The notes below the pieces were generated by a model that worked only from the letters and a program-made list of their open reading frames with translations, had not been told where the DNA came from and did not search any database. From contig NC_134455.1 of the NCBI RefSeq assembly GCF_047948215.1, positions 303,074,147 to 303,138,146 of the forward strand: a stretch of 64,000 nucleotides of DNA, in the 5' to 3' direction. A program made the position numbers and the translations under genes. Shown piece after piece: positions 33,791-46,009 of the stretch (its first letter is position 1; each line of letters begins with the position of its first letter). The DNA is from Lycorma delicatula. Its lineage: Eukaryota > Arthropoda > Insecta > Hemiptera > Fulgoridae.

Positions 33791-35249
33791 GTCGAGTTAT
33801 GTACTGTAATTTTTCTACGACCAGAATCACCCCCATAACAAAAAGAAAAAAAATGTCATTTGAAAGATATTTACATTTTTATTAAATAGAAATATAAATT
33901 TGAAGGAGAGAGTAAATATTTTTAAATTAATAATTTACAAATCATTGTTTTTATAAATGAAAATAATCTTTCTAGTAAATAGACGTATTAAAAAAAAAAA
34001 CTTTATTTGAATTCAAATGTCAATGGTAATTAATAAAATAATTGTCAACAATCACTTAAAATTGAATACAATTCAAAAATGTACAGTTAGTACCAATATA
34101 ACATTGTATTTTATTGTTCTGTCAAAAAATAAAATAAAATGTTTTTTTTTTAAATAATACGATTCTAAATGATAATATTCAATTAATATTAATAATCAGA
34201 TATAATATACATGGTTATTACCAACATAACATTCAATTATTGTAAATGTTAATTGCCCAGTCGATTGCAATCAAACAGGGAGGTGCACAACTAGATGTTA
34301 CAACAGTCCTAAATCCAAAATGTCAATATTCTACTGCTAAATGTTTTTGAGAATGTGTAAAAGGTAAAACAAGGTAGGCTTTGGAAATAAAATTATTCTA
34401 ATATACTAAGATCATGCTTAATGTTTAAAAAGAATTGTTTTCGTAAGCAAACTAGTTATAATTCTGAAAGCAAATAACTATAGTGACCTTTTTCTATAAA
34501 AAGTTAAACCAGCGTAAGGGACCTAAGAACCATATTACTGTGACTAACAAGAGGAAGGCATGGACTACAGGACACTGATTTGAAACATATTGCGTGTGTG
34601 AATAGTACACTATTTACGCGTCTTCATCCCTAAATACTGTTACGTAGTATTCAATTATACTCAAGAAAAATGGCCCTGAAAAATTCCTTAGCATTTAATA
34701 TTATTTTATATATTAATTTTGTTTCACGTCGCTTAAGTAGATTATGGTGTAAGTGAGAACTTGTCGGATCTATACACACATCAGTTCGGATCTGACTTCA
34801 TATACATTATTTGTTTTAATTTTTTTTTTTTTTTAATTGATTTCTTAATAATTATTAACCTCTGATTGTAAAAATGTTTGAAATAAAATTAAAAGTACAT
34901 AAAATTTTATTTCACTAATAACTTATTGTATTGTTATTGAATTATTATTTATTGTTAATTTTTTTTTACAATCAGTGGTCAATAATTGTTAATAAATCAA
35001 TATATTTAAACTAAAAAAAAATTTAAATTTAATATGTATAAGAAGTTAGATTCGAACCGATGTGTCTTCCCCGTGTAAGATCCAAATATTTCATTAATTA
35101 AAGCTTTATTTAAAAAAAAATTACATTGATAATTTAATAACTGCTACAAATAAGTAAATTTATAAAAATTTGATTAAATTGATATTACCAATTAAATTTA
35201 TTTAAAAAATAAATGATTTATTAAGCATAATGTTTGCTTATTTACTTAC

Positions 35250-36340
35250 ATTTCATTTAATAAATGTTTGAAATGTCCTTCTGTTGTTTGACAGTTGCCA
35301 GTCGGCTGTAAAAGGATGGTACTACATTATTCAATGATTCCTTAGAGATATTTTGTGCTGATTCTTGAATTCTATTTTATAAATCATCGATATCTTGGGA
35401 CTTATTATGATAAACAATACTTTTTAAGCGGCCCCATAGAAAGTAATCCAATGGTGACAAGGTGGTGATATCGCTGGCCATTCTATTTGACCTCTTCCAG
35501 CCAATCCTTCCAGGAAAAGATGCATTTAAAATTTCATGTACCTGAAGATCTAAATGAGGCAGGGTACCATCTTATTGGTACCAAATATTTTGGAAGTTGG
35601 AGCCAACAACGTATTGAATGTTTGAAATGGTATGGTCGAGAAGTAAAGCCTCATATTTCACTGCGTTTAAATTTCATCAATAAATATAGACACCATCAAT
35701 CATCCACCAAGAATACCTCCCCATACATTTACTTTGACTAGATACTGCTCACAATACCAGTGTGGGTTAATAACAGTCCAGTATTGACAATTATGGGGAT
35801 TTACATTGCTATTTAAAAAGAAATGTGGCCTCATCATTAAAAACCATGTTATTTAAGAAATTAGGATCTGCAAATATTGTTCATCATAATTTCACAGAAC
35901 CAAGATCGTAATCATCTTCATTAAGTTTTTGCACCATATGAATTTTGAAGAGTTTAAATTTTTTACTTTTTAATGTTCAAATCACTGAACTTTGGCTCAT
36001 GTTATGTTTTCATGCTGCTGTTTAGAGTTGAGGAATGAGCATTCTCAATAATTCCGTGTTTAATCTCTAAATATTATTTGTTGCAGATTTAGGCTTCCCT
36101 GGTTTTCCTCTTATTAATGCTCCCTGTTTCTTCAAATTGTTTGAAGGTTTTTGACACTACCTTTTGAAATAGGGTTATGATTATTAAATGTTGCATTGAA
36201 TAACTCACAAACTTCATTGTATGACCTAACAACATCACTATCATTAAACGTGTGACCTTCTCCTGTTCACTAAGTGACTTGTTAATAGTAATGTTAACAT
36301 GTTGATAGTAATGTACAATGAAGTAAGCTTCATTTTTGCA
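35250..36340 (-). mobile_element. Tc1/mariner-superfamily transposase relic (copy 2)
   Basis: Same lineage as 30290. The minus strand reads KLFKIHMVQKLNEDDYDLG, NFLNNMVFNDEATFLFK with the first catalytic Asp, a degraded QDGTLPHLDLQVHEILN, and SPLDYFLWGRLKSIVYHNKS followed by QDIDDL and RIQESAQNISKESLNNVVPS. Several stops and shifts interrupt it. The C-terminus lies near 35270 and the helix-turn-helix part near 36250-36340. A plus-strand open frame over 35487-35741 is a shadow. Confidence 0.78.
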
Positions 36341-37585
36341 ACAATGTTAAGAAACCATCAATGAACAGCTGATCAGCGTGATTAATGACAAAATTTTTAT
36401 TTATTTACTCAATAAATTGGATAAAAACAATTTTTTGTGTTAAAAAATAAAAATTGTTTATTTCTTTAAATCTAAATTTAACTTTTAAAAAATTAATTTT
36501 AATTAAATTAAATTAAATATTAACCCCACCCCCCACCACCACCTAAAAGGGTTGAAATTCTATTTCTCTTCTAAAGGTAAACTAGTTCACTAACACCTTA
36601 TCCTAAAAGTTATAGTATTCTATCTGTAACAGTTTTAAAGTTAAGGGGATTCCATAGTTTTGACTTGCTCTGTATAAAGCAGATAATAAGAAATTAAATA
36701 ATTTTTAACATAAATATAACAAATAAATTCAGCATAATTATTTACAACAAAGTGTTTATAAAATAAGATGTGGGGAAAAAACTGTAAAAAATCTTGTTTA
36801 GTATGACCATGGAAATTTTAAAATATATTATTAGAAAAAAATATTTTGCAATACAATATCATTTTCTCTTTTATTTAGTATTATTTGATGAAAAGGTCTA
36901 GTACATCATTTATTGGATAATGAATAAAAAGAGGCAAGTTATGATTTTAATGTAGAACTATCAAATTATATTTTTTAAAGTTTACTAAAGTATTTAACTA
37001 TTTGTCATACGTATCCTCAAACATTATTCCAGGTGTAAATTTGAATTTTCTGTTTTTATTATTTTCCCTTAGTAAGTGGTCTAGATGACAAACTACTTTG
37101 TTATATCAATCAGAGGAAACTCATGTGATTTCTGTAGGGAGTTAATTTCCTTCTTGCCACTTCATTTGTTGTGGTCTGGTAAGTGGTGACTTTATCTGTT
37201 ATAGTTTATCTATCCACTTCTTACAAAAAAAATCAAACTTCTTTATGGCTTATGTTCCTAATAAGTAAAGTAGATTGCTCAGTTTTTAAATCTAAATTCT
37301 AAATTACAATAGCAAGTATTAGCTACCTGCAGATAGATGAGTGTAATACTAGTTGTTTTTTAATTATTTGAAATATTGCAGTGTTAGAAAAAATTACCCC
37401 TTTGTCTGCTTTCATATCAGAGAAAAATATAACTCCAGTGCTGATGAATTGAAAAATTTTCAGAATAGTTGTAAAAATCGTGTGTATTATTCTTGTTTAG
37501 ATTATTTCTTAGGGTGTTATTTAATGGTTAAGTAAACAATTGATATAAATAGAATTTTTTTTTTAAATTTACTTTTGAATTAAAG

Positions 37586-37878
37586 GGTGAAGATTATGAT
37601 CGTGTGAAGTTATTACACATAGAAGCAGCTGAAGCAGAAAGATTAGAACGAAAAAAGAAAAAGAAAAATCCTGATAATGGTTTTGCCGATTATGAACAGG
37701 CAACTATTCGCCAATATAATCGTCTTGTTAAAAATATAAAACCCGATATGGGACAGTATAGTAAACAGCAGCAGCAACTTGGTGATGCTTTCTATGGAGG
37801 AAGGAATACAATCCTTCATGGACTTCACAAAGATACTAAAGATGGAGTTGACAGGATGGTATCTGACCTTGAAAAACA
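37586..37878 (+). CDS. Syf2: SYF2 pre-mRNA splicing factor, exon 3
   Basis: Encodes residues 78 to 174 plus two bases of codon 175. It contains GEDYDRVKLLHIEAAEAERL, a basic tract ERKKKKKNPDNGFADYEQAT, then YNRLVKNIKPDMGQYSKQQQ and VDRMVSDLEKQ. Human SYF2 has GEDYEKVKLLEISAEDAERW, ERKKKRKNPDLGFSDY and IDRMVIDLEKQ. The exon is 293 nt and starts in phase 0 after TTGAATTAAAG. The donor is CA|GTAAGT, so the Gln codon is split. A short Gln run (QQQQ) replaces part of the human spacer. Confidence 0.97.
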
Positions 37879-38663
37879 GTAAGTACAATTAGCCATAAAT
37901 TTTCTTTTTTCTTGATTAATATAGATTTTTTTTGGGTCATCTATTGATCAGATTTAGTTTGTGTGCTGTGTTGTCTATATGGCTTTGTAAACTAGACATT
38001 GTTGAAATTATGTTTGTTAATATGTTATTTTAGAGCTAAAAGTATGTCAGAATACAACAAATTATTTATTTTTATCCAACAATAATTTTTCTTTAGCTGG
38101 AAAATTGAAAACAATCTCATTGTTTATTTGTAATAGATTCAAGATTATACATGATAATTGTTTGCAGTCTAAAGAGAGTTTGGAACTATTATCCTTTTAG
38201 TGTCAGTTTACTTTAATGTCAAATAATATTGTGTAAGCTTTAAAAGTGTTTCAGATGCAGTTGTTATAAAGTAAGTTATTTGTATCTTCAATTGTTTTAA
38301 ACAGTTTGTTTATATTGTAATTTGCTGTGAAAAGATAAATAGAAGAGGTAGTAAAGATAATCCCCACTTTAAATTGACAGAATCCTTTCTTATTTAAACT
38401 AATACTCTGAGTTTTGCACTTTTCGTTTATTCATTTTGTGCGTCAACTGTGTTATCAATTTTACTCTAAATTAAGAAGGGATTTTTTTTCTGTTACAGTG
38501 TGATGAATTATAATGTGTGTGTGTGTGTGTGTTTGTGATTATACTATGGGTAATAACCTCTATCATTTTTCTTTTAAAACCTTCGCTCTGAAGATGATTC
38601 TAAAATGATAAAATTCATACAGAAGTTTGCTTGAATTCGTCCTGAACATTTTTATAAAATTGC

Positions 38664-39972
38664 GAGGTCTGTAAATAAAGTAATAGGACTGGTTCAGAAA
38701 AACTTTTTATTTACAATCCAATTATACATTGACTCTATCACTTTGAAATAGTTCCCTTGGGAAGCCATGCAATGCTTCAAACAGTTTTCCCACTCTTCAT
38801 ACCAGTGTTGGAACTTAGAAACCACAATATCCTTTCGATAGTCGGTTACATTTCTTTTATGTTTTCTACTGTTCCAAAATGGTGTCCTTTGAGGTTTTTT
38901 TAAAGTCAGGAACAGTAAAAAGTTGCAGGGAGACTCAAGTCAGGTGAATAAGGTGGTTGAGGAACTACTGGAATTTTTTTTTGCCAAAAACTCATTAATT
39001 GAGAGTGCAGTGTGACAAGGTGCATTGTCATGATGGAGAATCCAGTTGTCTTTGATGGCTGGTCTCACATGGGCAGCTCTTTTCCACAGTGTTTCAAGAA
39101 TTTCTTGGTAAACATATTGATTTACAGTCTGTCCTGTAGGCAAAAACTCCTTATGGACAATGCCATTACTATCAAAGAAACAAATTAGCATGGTTTTGAT
39201 TTTTGACTGTCTCATCTTTGCTTTTTCGGGATGTGGTGAGTATGGAAGTGTGCCACTCCTTGCTCTGGTGTTTTGTTTCTGGGTCGTATTCAAATATCCA
39301 GGATTCATCACCAGTAATAACATTTTAAAGAAAATCAGGATCAGTTTCAATTCGCCCTAGAAGATCGTGACACACTTCCACCCTGTTGTTTTTTTGTTCA
39401 ACAGTGAGGTTTATTGGGACCAATTTTGCACAAACTGTTTTCATGCCCAATTCATTTGTCAAAATTTGGTGGACTGTGCTATGGTTCAAATCCAATTGTT
39501 CTACAATCATTCTGATAGTTAATCGCAGGTCGTACCCTATCAAGTCTCTGATTCACTCAACATTGTTGTCACTTTTTGACATTAACGATCTTCCAGAGCA
39601 TGGATCATCTGCAACTGATTCCCAACCATGTGAAAATGCCTTAAACCACCTAAAAACTTGGGCTTGTGACAGAGCGTCATCTCCATACACGCTTTTCAAT
39701 TTTGAAAAAAGTTCAGTAGCATTCTCACCGAGTTTAACACAAAACTTGATTGCACAACATTGCTCATAATAAGTATCACTCATTTTTGTAACGCACAACA
39801 AAAACTCGTTTCCCGAAAAGTTTGTTTACATCTCACATGGCAACACTAGACTAAAAGTATTTACCTAATATAAATCAGCTGTTCGTGTAACCGTATATTT
39901 ATTAGTAACTTTACAGTGTTGTCACTTCGGCTGCCAAAAAAACTAGTATCATTACTTTATTTACAGAACTCT
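38664..39972 (-). mobile_element. mariner transposon with inverted termini, transposase broken
   Basis: Its ends are inverted repeats sharing TCTGTAAATAAAGTAAT (left near 38668, right near 39951-39967). Size is about 1.3 kb, normal for mariner. The minus strand encodes a SETMAR-type mariner transposase in three open pieces. The N-terminal one (39553-39801) has CAIKFCVKLGENATELF and VFRWFKAFSHGWESVADDPC. The middle piece (39325-39543) has LNHSTVHQILTNELGM. The catalytic piece (38940-39350) has KTMLICFFDSNGIVHKEF and NWILHHDNAPCHTALSINEF. Breaks at about 39545, 39330 and 38960 inactivate it; the last block SPDLAPxDFFLFP is decayed. Confidence 0.93.
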
Positions 39973-40578
39973 TATATTACATATTTTTTATTACTTTTAT
40001 TTTTGTAAAGTGTATCCTGAGTGAGAGCAGATGCCAAAAATCTGTTTTCCATCAAAGCTAGTCAGTCGTCTACTGGTAAATCTTTTAATGAAGAAATTGC
40101 TGGCATTGATAAAATTTCATTTGATTAAATTGCTGTCACTTTAAACAGTTCGTTCACTTTGAAATTTTGGTTAATTTCATAACCAAATTCACTTTTAACC
40201 ATTTTTGAATTTTTGATTAATTTTGGTTAAAACTCTGTTGTTGATACATAATTCCATACACACATAAACATGGGTATAAATTGAAATAAATGAAGATATT
40301 GAAGTAAAAACCTTTTGCTTCAGTTTTGAATGAAGTTTAAAATTAATTTAAAAATAAAATATAACTTATTAATTTATATATATGAGCTACTGTATTATGT
40401 GTTTAGTATATAGATTGTGCCTGTACAAAATTATAACACACACCTACATTGGATTTTACAACTTTTTTTTCTTAATTTGTGACATCTAAAGAACATTATG
40501 TGATTTCTATAAATGAAATTCTAACATAAGTTCTAATTTGTTTTCTAAATTACATGTGTGAGTTCCATCTAACTATTT

Positions 40579-41655
40579 TTTAGGTAGATTTCATAAGAAA
40601 GCAACCTATCCTAATGGGTACCGTGATTTGACTTCTAGAAAATTTCAACATATCTTCGCGTTTCAATCCCCCAGACCCCAAAACCACCGTCAGTTCAAAC
40701 GTTTATAAATACATTTATATATATTTATATATATATATATATATTTTACTTTCTTGTGGACACAATAACTGCCATAATTTTGCGCCAATCATTTTCAAAT
40801 TGATACATAAAATGTAAAGACCCAAAATCTTAGTCAAGTTTGTTAATGGGCAAAATCGGATGATTGGAGTGGAAATTTGGGGGCTTGTTCAAAAAAAAGA
40901 TCACTATTACGTTCTTATTAAGTAAAATATTGAATTTGTTTAAAGTTCTACTATTCTTTGGATAAGGCCTAAAACTTATCTAAGTAAAGTTTTTTGATAT
41001 CACCAACCATTGGCCCAGGGGTGAAAAAATGGGGTTTTGAAGACAAAAAATCATACCTCCCTTAATAGACACAGTGTCAAATCGGTTTAAAGTGGTCATT
41101 AGTCCTCTAAACATTACCTAAAACTTTTGTCTGAAACAATTTTTGATATGACCCAACCCCTACAGCAAGGGATGACCAAAACGTTGCTGGAATTGTAAGA
41201 ATATATGGGACTTGTTGTATGCTAAACATGTGAAACTTTTTTGAATAAATTTGAAGTTTTTCTTAACTTTAAGGTGGAAATCTTTTTTCCCCTACCTTCC
41301 TTCCTTCTTTTTCCTGTTTAGCCTCCAGTAACTACCATTCAGATAATACTTCAGAGGGTGAATGAGGATGATATGTGTAAGTGTGAATGAAGTGTAGTCT
41401 TGTACATTCTCAGTTCGACCATACCTGAGATGTGTGGTTAATTGAAACCCAACCACCAAAGAACACCGGTATCCACGATCTAGTATCAAATCCGTGTAAA
41501 AATAGCTGGCTTTACTAGGACTTGAATGCTGGAACTCTCGACTCCCAAATCAGCAGATTTGGGAAGACGCGTTCACCACTAGACCAACCCGGTGGGTTTT
41601 TATCCCCTACCTAGCACTGGTTAAATCTACCTTTGCCTTCCAGCATGCCAAAGGT
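40579..41655 (+). repeat. Dispersed repeat, copy 1, interrupted by a SINE
   Basis: Reverse-complement relative of 47743-48476. Shared landmarks are TAGGTAGATTTCATAAGAAA, ACCACCGTCAGTTCAAACG, CTTGTGGACACAATAACTG, GATATCACCAACCATTGGCC and GTTGCTGGAATTGTAAGAA. No convincing open frame was seen. The family-1 SINE at 41297-41596 splits it near the right end. Confidence 0.9.
41297..41596 (-). mobile_element. SINE family 1, full-length copy with target duplication
   Basis: Inverted full copy: the tail complement CTTTTTCCTGTTTAGCCTCC at left, and the head complement ACCACTAGACCAACCCGG at right. Flanking near-direct repeats TTTTTTCCCCTACC (41283-41296) and TTTTATCCCCTACC (ending 41611) are the target duplication. 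The related repeat at 47743-48476 shows the unoccupied site. Confidence 0.93.
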
Positions 41656-42381
41656 ATTTTTTTTAAAACATGATTTAATTAGACTCAAAATATTACTGCA
41701 TGAAAAAGACAATGTAGAATACAACACACTGTCTCTTTAAGTCTTACTGCTCATCTAGCAATTGAGTTATCTAAATAGATGTAGTGTAAAATGATCCTCA
41801 AAGTTCAGTAAAAACAATTGTATAAAAATCATTTAAATCAGTCTAGCAGTTTCTGAGTTTTAAGTGAACACACATATATATTCACAGACATTCTGAAAAG
41901 AATGTTTGTGAATATATAAAAAAATATGTATATATATTGTTATTTATATAAAAAATATGTTTTTTTTTTGTGTATAAAGATTTTTGTGTATATCAAATAT
42001 TAAACTAATGAAACTAAAATTAGACCACTCTCTAAATAGAAGTTATGGGATTTTTTAATTTCTTCTATATTATGAAGTATAGAGCCACAGTTTCTCTTTA
42101 CAAATACTCCTTAAGTATTTTTAAATGTTTATTATAAAGGGATATTATGACAGCAATTTCTTCATTGAAATATTTACCAACAGGTTGTTTACCTTTTGAG
42201 TTTGCTGCCTTGTAGAATACCTTCCTAGACATACGGACAGGAAGGCTGAAACTTTACATTTTGAAAGTTTTGTAGGTTTAATTATAGTTATAATTTATAT
42301 TTTGGTTATTATATAGATTATTGTGTTTAGGTTAGAATATTTTTCCTTCTTATAAAAGGTGTATTACTAATTTTCTTCTAG

Positions 42382-42547
42382 GATTTCAAAACGAGAAAAG
42401 TACAGTAGACGAAGAATGCATAATGATGATGCTGATATTGATTATATTAATGAAAGAAATATGAAGTTCAATGAAAAATTAGAACGGTTCTATGGGCAGC
42501 ATACAACAGAAATAAAACAGAATCTTGAACGGGGAACTGCTGTATAA
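42382..42547 (+). CDS. Syf2: SYF2 pre-mRNA splicing factor, exon 4 (C-terminus)
   Basis: Completes the split Gln codon and encodes the last 54 residues: [40 protein letters not shown] and [14 protein letters not shown] before TAA at 42545-42547. The human end is [20 protein letters not shown] then [19 protein letters not shown], so the match is nearly perfect. The acceptor is TTTTCTTCTAG. No frame damage was seen in any exon, so SYF2 is intact despite the transposon load of its introns and promoter. Confidence 0.97.
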
Positions 42548-43150
42548 CAACATATATTTAATGTACATATTTCTATTTTTAAGGAAATTTTGTATTTATA
42601 TGAAAAAATATACTTACCTTAAAGTAAAATTAATTTTTATTTATTTTCCTATTAAAACTTTTTTTGTAATAATAGGTATTTTTTTAATAATAGTATTTTG
42701 TGTCACTTAAAAATACTGTTTGGACAGTACTTTAATACATATTTAAGTTTTTAATGTACATTTATATAATCTCATTACCAGTTTTCAATTATACACAGTA
42801 CATTATCCTTTTTTACTTTTTATTAATATTTTAAGAGCTCATTCATTTGATGTGTACAATTCTAGGAAAACTGTTACATTCTGCACTTTCATGAAAATTT
42901 ACAGAAATCATTTGTTTTATAAAGACTAACTAAAATTATTACTTAAATATTTCCGTATAATGTTTTCAAAATGATGAATACAATATACTATGGATTGACA
43001 AGTTACTGGGAAAGATGGATTATGTACTACTAGTTTTAAGTTGTGTATAATATTAATTTCGGCTGTTTTGGATGCTTGACTAGTTTTGGTCAGCCTTACC
43101 ATAGTTTGCATATTATTGATTAATAAATGTCTGAACTAAACAATAAACAA
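42548..43150 (+). terminator. SYF2 3' UTR with candidate poly(A) signals
   Basis: AT-rich 3' sequence. AATAAA hexamers at 43122-43127 and 43142-43147 are the clearest candidate cleavage signals; an ATTAAA occurs near 42651. Which is used cannot be told from sequence alone. The 61-codon minus-strand open frame here is taken as chance. Confidence 0.35.
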
Positions 43151-43489
43151 TTTACGAAATACTAAAATAATCCCCTTCAATGCATAAAAAAGATAAATAA
43201 GGAAACCAGAATACTAAGAAATGAACCGAAAAAATTAGAAGATGGGTGATGGTTTTACTTCTCTTCATATCAGTCAGTGAATATAATGAATAAATTTAAT
43301 AATTGCACGTAAATGTAAACTTAATATGAGAATAAAAATTAGCTAATTACATTTATTAAATTCCTTAGAATGTTAACTTCATTTTATTGCAAATTATTTT
43401 AACCAAGTATTGATCAGCATACAATTTTATTTCCTACTGTGTTCATTGCAATTTGTTCAACTAGTGAACAATAAACTTCTCCATGGCCC

Positions 43490-43607
43490 AATGGTATGAG
43501 GATGATATGCATGACTTGTAAATGAAATGTAGTCTTGTACACACTCAGGTCGACCATTCCTGAGATGTGTGGTACTCAACCACTAAAGTATCCACTGTCT
43601 AGTATTA
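43490..43607 (-). mobile_element. SINE family 1, partial copy
   Basis: Inverted body fragment: AGTCTTGTACACACTCAGG, TCGACCATTCCTGAGATGTG and TATCCACTGTCTAGTATTAG. Head and tail are missing. Confidence 0.8.
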
Positions 43608-43981
43608 GCATACAATTGCTTGGTAAAGTAAAAATATGCTGATATTATATAAAACATACTTATTAATACAAAATGAAAAATGTTTACTTATTCTTTACGA
43701 CTAATTTCTTGTAAAAAGATTGTAACTTGATTTTTACTCATAACAGAGCTTTCTGAAAGTTAGTGAGTATAAATATATAGCAAAGAAAAGAAATGTTACT
43801 TTTGAGTGAATCTTATCAGGTAGCAATGATTTCTTTGTGGCATACAGTGTTAAACAATGAAATTCCTTTCTGCTCAGAGTTGATCGTTTGTTATACAACT
43901 AAAACAAAATTTGTAACAAGTAAAAATAGTATATAAAATAAAAATGCTCTTATCAGACTGGAAATCAGCAAACTTAAAATA

Positions 43982-44787
43982 GGGTCAATCCATTTGAAGT
44001 GTCCCAAAAAAACATGCTAGTGGAAGAAGAGAAACCTCTTAGAAGCACTTATTAGCAAGTCATAATGATATCGCTTTTAACAGGTTTTTCATGATTTTTG
44101 AGAAGTTATAACTTCTTATTAATACAATACACAAGAAAATTTTTTATTTGCCATAAACATCTACAAAAACACTGTTAAGTTGTGCAAATTTTAGATTATT
44201 ATCACTAGCCCTAACCAGAGTTATTTGAAGCCAAAATTTGATAAAAAGAATTAGTTTTTAAAGGTTCTTAAAAATTTAGGGGTAAGTCTATCACCATTAA
44301 TATTATTTATGGTAAAACTACTAACATATACCTACATATAAAAAAATAATTCAAACTGTGTTTGCCATCCTTGCCTCTTGAAAATAATTACCAGAAGTAA
44401 AATTTCATCTTTTTTCATGTTCAAATTTATTGGTAATTTTCTCATAGAAAGAAGAGAGATAGGTAAATAAACCACTGGACCAATCTTATAGCTTGATAAA
44501 ATATGAATAAATTGCTTTTTTTCATCCTTCCAGGACCAATAGTTTTTTAGCTATGATTCTTTTCTGTAAACCCTACTTTTTGCGATTACCAATCATAAAA
44601 ATAGGTGTCTGCACTGTAACAAAAATGCCCACCACAGGTAAACTGCTTAAATAAAAAATTTAAAAAAAGTACTTTTAAGGTCTTGAGACATAAAGGAAAC
44701 AAGTGAGTAAGTTTCAATTTTTTTTTTAATTGGTTGCTTGAATGTTTTCAAGCAATCACCCTTGGATCACTTGAAATGAATTGACCC
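43982..44787. mobile_element. MITE-like element, about 0.8 kb, GGGTCAAT termini
   Basis: The left end GGGTCAATCCATTTGAAGTG matches the reverse complement of the right end CACTTGAAATGAATTGACCC at all but about two positions. There is no coding potential inside. Target duplications are not obvious, so the superfamily is open. Confidence 0.78.
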
Positions 44788-44799
44788 AACATTGATAAA

Positions 44800-46000
44800 T
44801 TAATAACTATATTTGCTTGATGATTTATTGAATCATTTAGCTGAATAGCTAAAAATTACCTTGATTGTTGATCAAGGTTATTTTTTTTATTGATAGTTAC
44901 AACTTTTACTTCATAGTATAGGTTTTTGACTTGCTCTAACTTTCCATCTTCCCTCAGTATCTGTTCACCTGTATCCTTGTATTGTATAATTTAAAAAGAT
45001 TTATGATATCGTATTATCATAAATGTTTTATGATAATAGGAGATACCATTATCACATTTATAGTGAAGATGCTGAACCCAGTTTTGTCTATATTCTTGAA
45101 TGTTATCATGTTTGGCATAAATGTTTTAATCTTCTCTAATTGTCTCATTTTGTATTCTATCGCATTGGGTAACTCCTCTGATATTCTAAGAAGAAGCATT
45201 TCTACTGATTGTAGTTGTCACAAATCCGTTTTTCATTTATTAAAACAATAATTATGATGAGCAGTTAGTGTACATCTTCACTGTGACATTATCATTTGCT
45301 GGCAATAGTAAAGAATAGCATAATAAAAAGTAAAAATAATTAATAAGCAATTTAGCCATTACACTAAGAATACCTTCTCTCAAAAAGTTAATCAAGCTTC
45401 TGGGCTATTTTGGGAAATTTAGAGCATCTGCTTATTATAATAAGTACAGGTACCACAATGAAGTTTGAACTACGACGGTTAGTACAGTATCTGTTATCTA
45501 AACTGGAAAAAATTCAGTTTAGTTTTCACATGCAGAAGTAAATTGGTCTCATGTAAATACACTTATTATTTTATTCTAATAGATGGTATTATTGATTATT
45601 TTAAAATGCTTTTTAATTCTGCTGTTTATAATTTATAAATAAATGATAAGTATTTTGCCATAAAAAGAAAAGTTGTATATTTTTAAATTTTATAAAAATA
45701 TAGGCCTATTCTCAACAAGTATTATAAATACGTCAGCAGACAAAAGCCAAAAGGTAAATTACTAGCATTATAATTGTCCAACATTTATAAACATAATTTT
45801 TAATATATTGTGATTTTATTTATTGTAAAAATAAATACAGACTAGTCAAGTATTATAACTCTGGAAACGAGTCACCTTTCTTGATTCATATCAAGAAATA
45901 ATATTGCTTAGTGCTCAGCTTTCAAATGCAGCCAGGCCAATGTAAAAATAGATAATTACCCATAGCCTGCATTACTGAATGCTCAAGAATAATGTTACCA
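44800..46000. other. Intergenic, nothing assigned
   Basis: AT-rich. Overlapping opposite-strand open frames of 60-89 codons at 44982-45251 show no recognisable motif and are treated as chance. Confidence 0.5.
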
Positions 46001-46009
46001 CTTAAAGAT

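Larger units (their letters stand above)
27754..37585 (+). other. SYF2 intron 2 (9.8 kb)
   Basis: Contains a TA-flanked MITE (28062), a family 1 SINE (29152), two transposase relics (30290 and 35250), a LINE C-terminal piece (31579), an unidentified open fragment (32740) and a family 2 SINE (33663). The stretch 33790-35250 and the stretch 36350-37585 are AT-rich; nothing is recognised there apart from a CCCCACCCCCCACC run near 36525. Confidence 0.85.
37879..42381 (+). other. SYF2 intron 3 (4.5 kb)
   Basis: From GTAAGTAC to TTTTCTTCTAG. It contains a (TG)n run at 38516-38531, a mariner with recognisable ends (38664-39972), and a dispersed repeat (40579-41655) interrupted by a family 1 SINE. 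The remaining parts are AT-rich without features. Confidence 0.85.

Noticed and set aside
37643..37888. 81-codon minus-strand open frame
   Set aside because: Antisense of SYF2 exon 3.
39386..39769. 127-codon plus-strand open frame
   Set aside because: Antisense shadow of the mariner transposase, which shows clear family motifs on the minus strand.
42926..43111. 61-codon minus-strand open frame downstream of SYF2
   Set aside because: Lies in the SYF2 3' UTR, short, with no recognisable motif.
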